Shown here: positions 59,780 to 64,000 of the stretch, piece after piece
Position numbering within the stretch: position 1 is the stretch's first letter
Layout of the letters: every line of letters begins with the position of its first letter
NCBI RefSeq assembly: GCF_042852765.1
Contig: NZ_AP031414.1
DNA length: 64,000 nt
From: Schaedlerella glycyrrhizinilytica_A
GTDB taxonomy: Bacteria > Bacillota > Clostridia > Lachnospirales > Lachnospiraceae
Strand: one strand, 5' to 3'
The notes under the pieces: generated by a model
Databases searched by the model: none
Seen by the model: only the letters and a program-made list of their open reading frames with translations
What the model was told of the DNA's origin: nothing
Translations under genes and position numbers: made by a program

Positions 59780-60718
59780 TTATTGCCATCCTGTCGGTTC
59801 GTCCGGCGGCTGTGGCGTCCGCTGCTCTTTTCCGATCCGGTTATCCGAACACTTTTGGATATTCACAAACACGACCGCTCCGACAAACGCACAGCCGATC
59901 ACACCGAATGCAAGACGTCCCGGCGACATGCAAAGCCAGGTTAAAAGCCCTGCTTTTGTAGCGATAAGCGATACCATATTGATCGTAATATGAAGCAGCA
60001 CCGACGCTTTCAAAGATCCGAATTTCTCATAGGCATAACACAGGAACATTCCAAGTGCGAGCGCATACACCATCTGGATCATATTGCCATGGATCATGGA
60101 GAAAAAGAGGGAAGACCAGATCGCCGCCCGGTAAAATCCCATTTGCTCCCGGCAGCGTCCAAACAGCACACCGCGGAACATCAATTCTTCCGCCAGCGGT
60201 GTGACAATTCCCAATCCTACGATCTGCACGGCAAATGCTGCCGAATAAAATACATTCGACGCCTGCTGATAGGATGGATCCACAAACGCAAGCTGGCTCA
60301 TCGCGATCAGCATATTTGCCCCTATACAAAATACAACGCCAAATAATACGATCCACAGATATTTCGGCAAAGCTGCTTTTTCCTGATCGAACAACGGATT
60401 TTTAACGTCCGGCTTATGCCCTCTCCGAAACAGGAACCAAGTCAGCGGAATTGTGCAAAGGGCCGCAAATGTCATGATCTCCACCTGATACTGCATAAAG
60501 ATCTCCACTGCTTTCATATACATCGGAAGCATAGCCTCCTGCATTTGTTCCTGCGACTCCCATTCCAGAGAACCGCCCCCCGCACTGACAATTTCCATTG
60601 CATGCGGGATCATCACAAAAAGTTCCCCGATCATTTGTGCCCCAAACTCTATGATCCAATACAAAAACAACGGTCCGGCGAAATACAGGAAACCTCGTCT
60701 CTGCGGTGATCTATTCAT
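59780..60718 (-). CDS. CPBP family intramembrane metalloprotease (CAAX-type)
   Basis: 312 residues with about seven or eight hydrophobic helices. Abi/CPBP motifs: AEELMFRGVLFGR (the EExxxR motif) near 190 and SMIHGNMIQ then HITIN later, supplying the metal-binding glutamates and histidines. Members cleave membrane proteins or protect against bacteriocins. The start overlaps the AlaX-like gene by 8 bp. The last residues are hydrophilic. Confidence 0.88.
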   Translation of the reverse strand: MNRSPQRRGFLYFAGPLFLYWIIEFGAQMIGELFVMIPHAMEIVSAGGGSLEWESQEQMQEAMLPMYMKAVEIFMQYQVEIMTFAALCTIPLTWFLFRRGHKPDVKNPLFDQEKAALPKYLWIVLFGVVFCIGANMLIAMSQLAFVDPSYQQASNVFYSAAFAVQIVGLGIVTPLAEELMFRGVLFGRCREQMGFYRAAIWSSLFFSMIHGNMIQMVYALALGMFLCYAYEKFGSLKASVLLHITINMVSLIATKAGLLTWLCMSPGRLAFGVIGCAFVGAVVFVNIQKCSDNRIGKEQRTPQPPDEPTGWQ

Positions 60719-61883
60719 CTTTCAACATCCTCGCTTTCTTCTGTATCCACGCCCTCAATTCCTCTTCTTTTCCATGAAGAGTTCCTTGCACCATCTCCGG
60801 CTTTCCGCCGCCTCTTCCTCCAAATTCTGCATTCAGCTCCCGCACCAGTTCCCGCAGGGAGAACACACGGCTGCCGATCACATAACGGTATGCGCCCTCC
60901 TTGCCGCCGCAAAATACCGCGCACAGGGCGTGTCCCCGATCCAGTACCTGATTCATCAGCAGACGGGGAGCTTCTCCCTCCAGCTCTTCTTCAAACAGAC
61001 AGACAAACTCCTCGTCATCCGCAATCTCTTTTACCTTATATTTCAGCAATTCCAACTGCTGCTTATGGAGCTTCTGTTTCAACTGTGCGCATTCTTCCTG
61101 TAAATGGGCAACTGCTTCCGCAGTCTCATCTTCTTTCGCACAGAGCGCCGCTCCGATCTGTTTCACTGCCGTCAGCTTCCGGTCATAATCCCGAAGCGCT
61201 CTGCTGCCACAAAGCATCGTCACACGGACGCCTCCTTTATACCGCTGTACATTGGTCAGCTTGATCAGTCCAATCTCACCGGTACGCTTCACATGCGGCG
61301 CGCAGCATGCACAGACATCATATCCGGGGACAACGACGATCCGCACCTGTCCCTCGATCTCAATCTTGCTCCGGTATTCCATCGCCGCAAGTTCTTTGTC
61401 CGACGGATAGAGGATCTGTACTTCCAGATTCTGAAACACCGCTTCATTTGCGCATAATTCAATTTCATGGAGTTCTTCTTTTGTCAACTCTCCGTCGAAA
61501 TCCATCGTACAGTTTTCACTTCCGAGATGAAATCCTACATTCTTATAATGAAATCTCTCATGCACAAGCCCGGATACGATATGCTCTCCGGAATGCTGCT
61601 GCATCTTCATAAAACGTTCCGCCCAGTCGATCTCACCCTCAACACAAGTTCCCGGTTCAATCGCATATTTTGTCTTGTGATAGATTTTCCCATCCTTTTC
61701 CTGCACATCCGTCACACAGATCTGATTTAAATGTCCACGGTCTGCATATTGTCCTCCGCCCTCCGGGAAAAACGCTGTCCGGTCAAGGACGATCTGATAC
61801 CCCTCCTCATCCGGACAGCATTCCAATACTTGTGCAGAAAATGTTTTCATAAAGCTGTCTTCATAAAATAACTTCTGCGTCAT
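60711..61883 (-). CDS. AlaX-like alanyl-tRNA editing protein with DHHA1 domain
   Basis: 390 residues. N-terminal editing domain related to AlaRS: FPEGGGQYADRG, the zinc motif HSGEHIVSG and the later CACCAPH; then a DHHA1 domain (about 290-385) ending EFGGRGGGKPEMVQG. Hydrolyses mischarged Ser- or Gly-tRNA(Ala). Long (AlaX-L) form. Eight bp after argS, so it belongs to a tRNA quality operon with argS and the CPBP gene. Confidence 0.9.
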   Translation of the reverse strand: MTQKLFYEDSFMKTFSAQVLECCPDEEGYQIVLDRTAFFPEGGGQYADRGHLNQICVTDVQEKDGKIYHKTKYAIEPGTCVEGEIDWAERFMKMQQHSGEHIVSGLVHERFHYKNVGFHLGSENCTMDFDGELTKEELHEIELCANEAVFQNLEVQILYPSDKELAAMEYRSKIEIEGQVRIVVVPGYDVCACCAPHVKRTGEIGLIKLTNVQRYKGGVRVTMLCGSRALRDYDRKLTAVKQIGAALCAKEDETAEAVAHLQEECAQLKQKLHKQQLELLKYKVKEIADDEEFVCLFEEELEGEAPRLLMNQVLDRGHALCAVFCGGKEGAYRYVIGSRVFSLRELVRELNAEFGGRGGGKPEMVQGTLHGKEEELRAWIQKKARMLKDE

Positions 61884-61891
61884 CTTCTTTT

Positions 61892-63658
61892 TTACATCCT
61901 CTCCGGCGCTTCAAATCCAAGCAGATCGATACAGGTCTCCAGCACCTCTTTTGTCAGCTTCAGAAGCGCGATATATCCGGCACGCTTTTTCTCATCCTCT
62001 TCCGTCAGGATCTTTGTCTCATGATAAAATTTGTTGAACGCGTTTGCCGTATCATAAATATACGCGCAGATTTTATGCGGCGCGGTTTCTTCATAAACGG
62101 TGTCGATCATATCGTTGAATTTCGCGGTCTCAAGCATCAGCGCTTTCTCAAAATCACTTCCCGCCTCGCAGATGGAGAGTCCGTCCAGAGAAGCGCCGCT
62201 CTCGACATATTTATTCAGGATCGACTTGATCCGCACGATCGTATACAGAATATACGGACCTGTATTTCCCTCAAAGGATGTGAAACGATCCACATCAAAC
62301 ACATAATCTTTGGACGCCTGATTGGAGAGATCTCCGTATTTGATCGCCGCAAGCCCGACTGTCTGCGCCGTCTTCTTCGCCTCTTCTTCGGATACCGTCC
62401 GGTTGTCGGTGATCTTTTTGAGCATCTCCTCGTTGATCTCACGGATCAGATTTTCCAGACGCATCACACCGCCCTCTCTTGTCTTGAACGGTTTGCCGTC
62501 TTTTCCGTTCATCGTACCGAATCCGAGGAATTTCAGATCCACATCCGGACGCACGATCCCGGTCTTCTTCGCACAGCGGAATACCTGCACAAAATGAAGT
62601 TCCTGCCGCTTGTCCACAACATAGATCACCTCATCCGGCTGATACAGTTCTTCTCTCTCTACGAGCGTCGCAAGATCCGTCGTATCATACAACGCGGCTC
62701 CGTCTGATTTCAGGATCATACACGGCGGCACTTCTTTTTTGTCCGTCTCTTCCTGAACATCCACAACAAGCGCGCCCTCATCATAATGAGCAAATCCTTT
62801 CTCTTTGAGCATCTCTACCATGCCCGGGATATATTTCTGCGCATCCGCCTCGCCTTTCCAGAGGTCGAATTCCACATTCAGATTCTGATAGTTCTTCTTC
62901 AGATCTTCCACAGACACATGCATGATGTGTTTCCAGATCGCCCGGTATCCACGGTGTCCGTTCTGCAGCAAATAGGTTGCTTGCAATGCTTTTTCCCTAT
63001 ATTCTTCATGCTCTTTCGCATATGCGCTTGCCGTCGGATAAATCTCTTCCAGCTCGCCGATCGTAAACGGGGCTTCTTCCGGATACTCTCCCGCAAAGTT
63101 TTCGTCAAAATACGGAAGTTCCGGCTGACGTTTCTGCAGTTCGGTGATGATCAGTCCCATCTGGTATCCCCAGTCTCCCAGATGGATATCTCCGATCACT
63201 TTATTCCCTTTCAGACGCGCGATCCGTTTGACACTCTCGCCGATGATCGCGGAACGTAAATGTCCGACATGAAGCGGCTTTGCCACGTTCGGTCCGCCGT
63301 AATCTACCATGATCGTCTTCGGGTTCACTTCTTTCTCCACGCCAAGCGCCGGATCCTGAGCCATCTCATTCAAATATGCCGCCACATACGCCGGACTTAC
63401 TTTTAAATTGATAAATCCCGGGTTGACCGCCTCTGCTGTTTCAAAGCATTCGCATCCCTTTAAATGTTCTACTACATCGTTTGCTATCATGATCGGCGCC
63501 TTTTTATAAGCTTTTGCGGCTGCCATTGCACCATTACACTGGTACTCGCAAAGATCCGGTCGATTAGACAGAGTCACTTTCGCATAAGACGGATCATAGT
63601 CTGCCGCCTGAAACGCCTGCTCCATCTCCGCAGTAATAAGATTCAGCAATGTTTTCAT
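61892..63658 (-). CDS. argS: Arginyl-tRNA synthetase
   Basis: 588 residues from 63658 (AAGGAG 7 bp upstream); the frame from 63691 has no ribosome site. HIGH-type motif HVGHLRSAIIGE (about 130), KMSKS-like GKPFKTREGG (about 360), C-terminal DALR anticodon domain. Charges tRNA-Arg. First gene of the argS-alaX-CPBP run; divergent from nfo. Confidence 0.97.
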   Translation of the reverse strand: MKTLLNLITAEMEQAFQAADYDPSYAKVTLSNRPDLCEYQCNGAMAAAKAYKKAPIMIANDVVEHLKGCECFETAEAVNPGFINLKVSPAYVAAYLNEMAQDPALGVEKEVNPKTIMVDYGGPNVAKPLHVGHLRSAIIGESVKRIARLKGNKVIGDIHLGDWGYQMGLIITELQKRQPELPYFDENFAGEYPEEAPFTIGELEEIYPTASAYAKEHEEYREKALQATYLLQNGHRGYRAIWKHIMHVSVEDLKKNYQNLNVEFDLWKGEADAQKYIPGMVEMLKEKGFAHYDEGALVVDVQEETDKKEVPPCMILKSDGAALYDTTDLATLVEREELYQPDEVIYVVDKRQELHFVQVFRCAKKTGIVRPDVDLKFLGFGTMNGKDGKPFKTREGGVMRLENLIREINEEMLKKITDNRTVSEEEAKKTAQTVGLAAIKYGDLSNQASKDYVFDVDRFTSFEGNTGPYILYTIVRIKSILNKYVESGASLDGLSICEAGSDFEKALMLETAKFNDMIDTVYEETAPHKICAYIYDTANAFNKFYHETKILTEEDEKKRAGYIALLKLTKEVLETCIDLLGFEAPERM

Positions 63659-63853
63659 ATCTTCACTCCTTCTCAGAGAAATCGCTTCCAACTCTCTTTC
63701 TTAAATCTCTTCTTTTCCTTTGCTATTTTATCATCTATAATAGTTTCTAGCAAGTTGAAAAATATTGTTGAGGATGCCCCGTTCCGGAGTCTTGCTTTCC
63801 CCTTGATCCGGGGAATTTCCGGCACGAAAAGGCATCCGGAAAGGATACAGGAT
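63659..63853. other. Divergent argS-nfo intergenic region
   Basis: 195 bp. A long imperfect inverted repeat joins GGATGCC (about 63771) with GGCATCC (about 63833), with CCCCG/CGGGG and CCGG pairings inside. It lies in the nfo leader and may be an RNA structure or an operator. Confidence 0.35.
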
Positions 63854-64000
63854 ATGAAACCATTAAAAATCGGATCCCATGTCGGCATGAGCGGAAAAGA
63901 GATGCTGCTCGGCTCAGTCAAAGAAGCCGTCTCCTACGGTGCCAACACATTTATGTTTTATACCGGTGCACCGCAGAATACCCGCCGGAAAGAATTAAGT
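63854..64000 (+). CDS. nfo: Endonuclease IV (AP endonuclease), 5' part only
   Basis: 49 codons are present, open at the window end. The protein begins MKPLKIGSHVGMSGKEML, then GANTFMFYTGAPQNTRR, the conserved opening of endonuclease IV (metal-site His9 in SHVGMSG). Cuts abasic sites in base excision repair. AGGAT ends just before the ATG at 63854. A minus-strand open frame of 82 codons across this region is a shadow. Confidence 0.9.
   Translation, partial: MKPLKIGSHVGMSGKEMLLGSVKEAVSYGANTFMFYTGAPQNTRRKELS

Noticed and set aside
63673..63921. 82-codon minus-strand open frame over the argS-nfo region
   Set aside because: It is antisense to the clear start of nfo and has no homology or ribosome site.

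Overview
The window looks like a chromosome segment of a low-to-mid GC anaerobic Firmicute, most likely Lachnospiraceae. Evidence: a glutamine synthetase type III gene, a three-gene archaeal-type glutamate synthase, dapL, an ANTAR regulator, a DUF6483-type protein, strong GGAGG ribosome sites and VaFE/SpaA surface proteins. The genus is not claimed. No rRNA, tRNA or CRISPR array was seen.

Layout. 1-5.9 kb (minus): intracellular GH29 alpha-L-fucosidase, mannose-class PTS (IIAB, IIC, IID), SIS-domain protein and nagA, probably one route for a fucosylated amino sugar. 6.1-9.1 kb: cutC, an RpiR regulator, an orphan prepilin peptidase and araD. 9.2-16 kb: FGGY kinase, siroheme nitrite/sulfite reductase, L-cysteine desulfidase, a DUF6483-like protein and a C39-like peptidase.

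15.6-35.4 kb is a nitrogen island. The minus strand reads glnN, amt-PII fusion, asnB, pyrG, purF, carA, carB, dapL. These make glutamine, import ammonium, or consume glutamine as amide donor; dapL, a glutamate-dependent transaminase, closes the run. The plus strand reads glutamate synthase amidotransferase, synthase and GXGXG subunits, a short glnA-like gene and an ANTAR protein with a degenerate receiver. The two operons diverge from consensus promoters. Each leader has a hairpin with an A1/G4 hexaloop that overlaps the 5' arm of an intrinsic terminator. This is the layout expected for ANTAR antitermination, so the locus may encode its own RNA-based nitrogen control.

35.4-39.6 kb: two zinc-type dehydrogenases and an amidohydrolase (minus) divergent from an AraC regulator, probably oxidation of an unidentified sugar or polyol. 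A structured, terminator-ended non-coding element follows the AraC gene.

39.8-55.7 kb is accessory DNA: an IS1182-family element split by an IS3-family element with a 3-bp target duplication; gene remnants; an AbiL/RloAB-like defence pair; the scar of an integrative element (5'-truncated radC, 3'-truncated VaFE adhesin, parB, parA); a very AT-rich three-gene ABC-ATPase conflict system resembling Lamassu/ABC-3C with a Cap4-like nuclease effector; and a cluster of GTTGGGGA repeats.

55.7-64 kb returns to core genes: tsf, rpsB, gloA, a CwlO/NlpC-type hydrolase, a CPBP protease, an AlaX-like editing protein, argS and the start of nfo.
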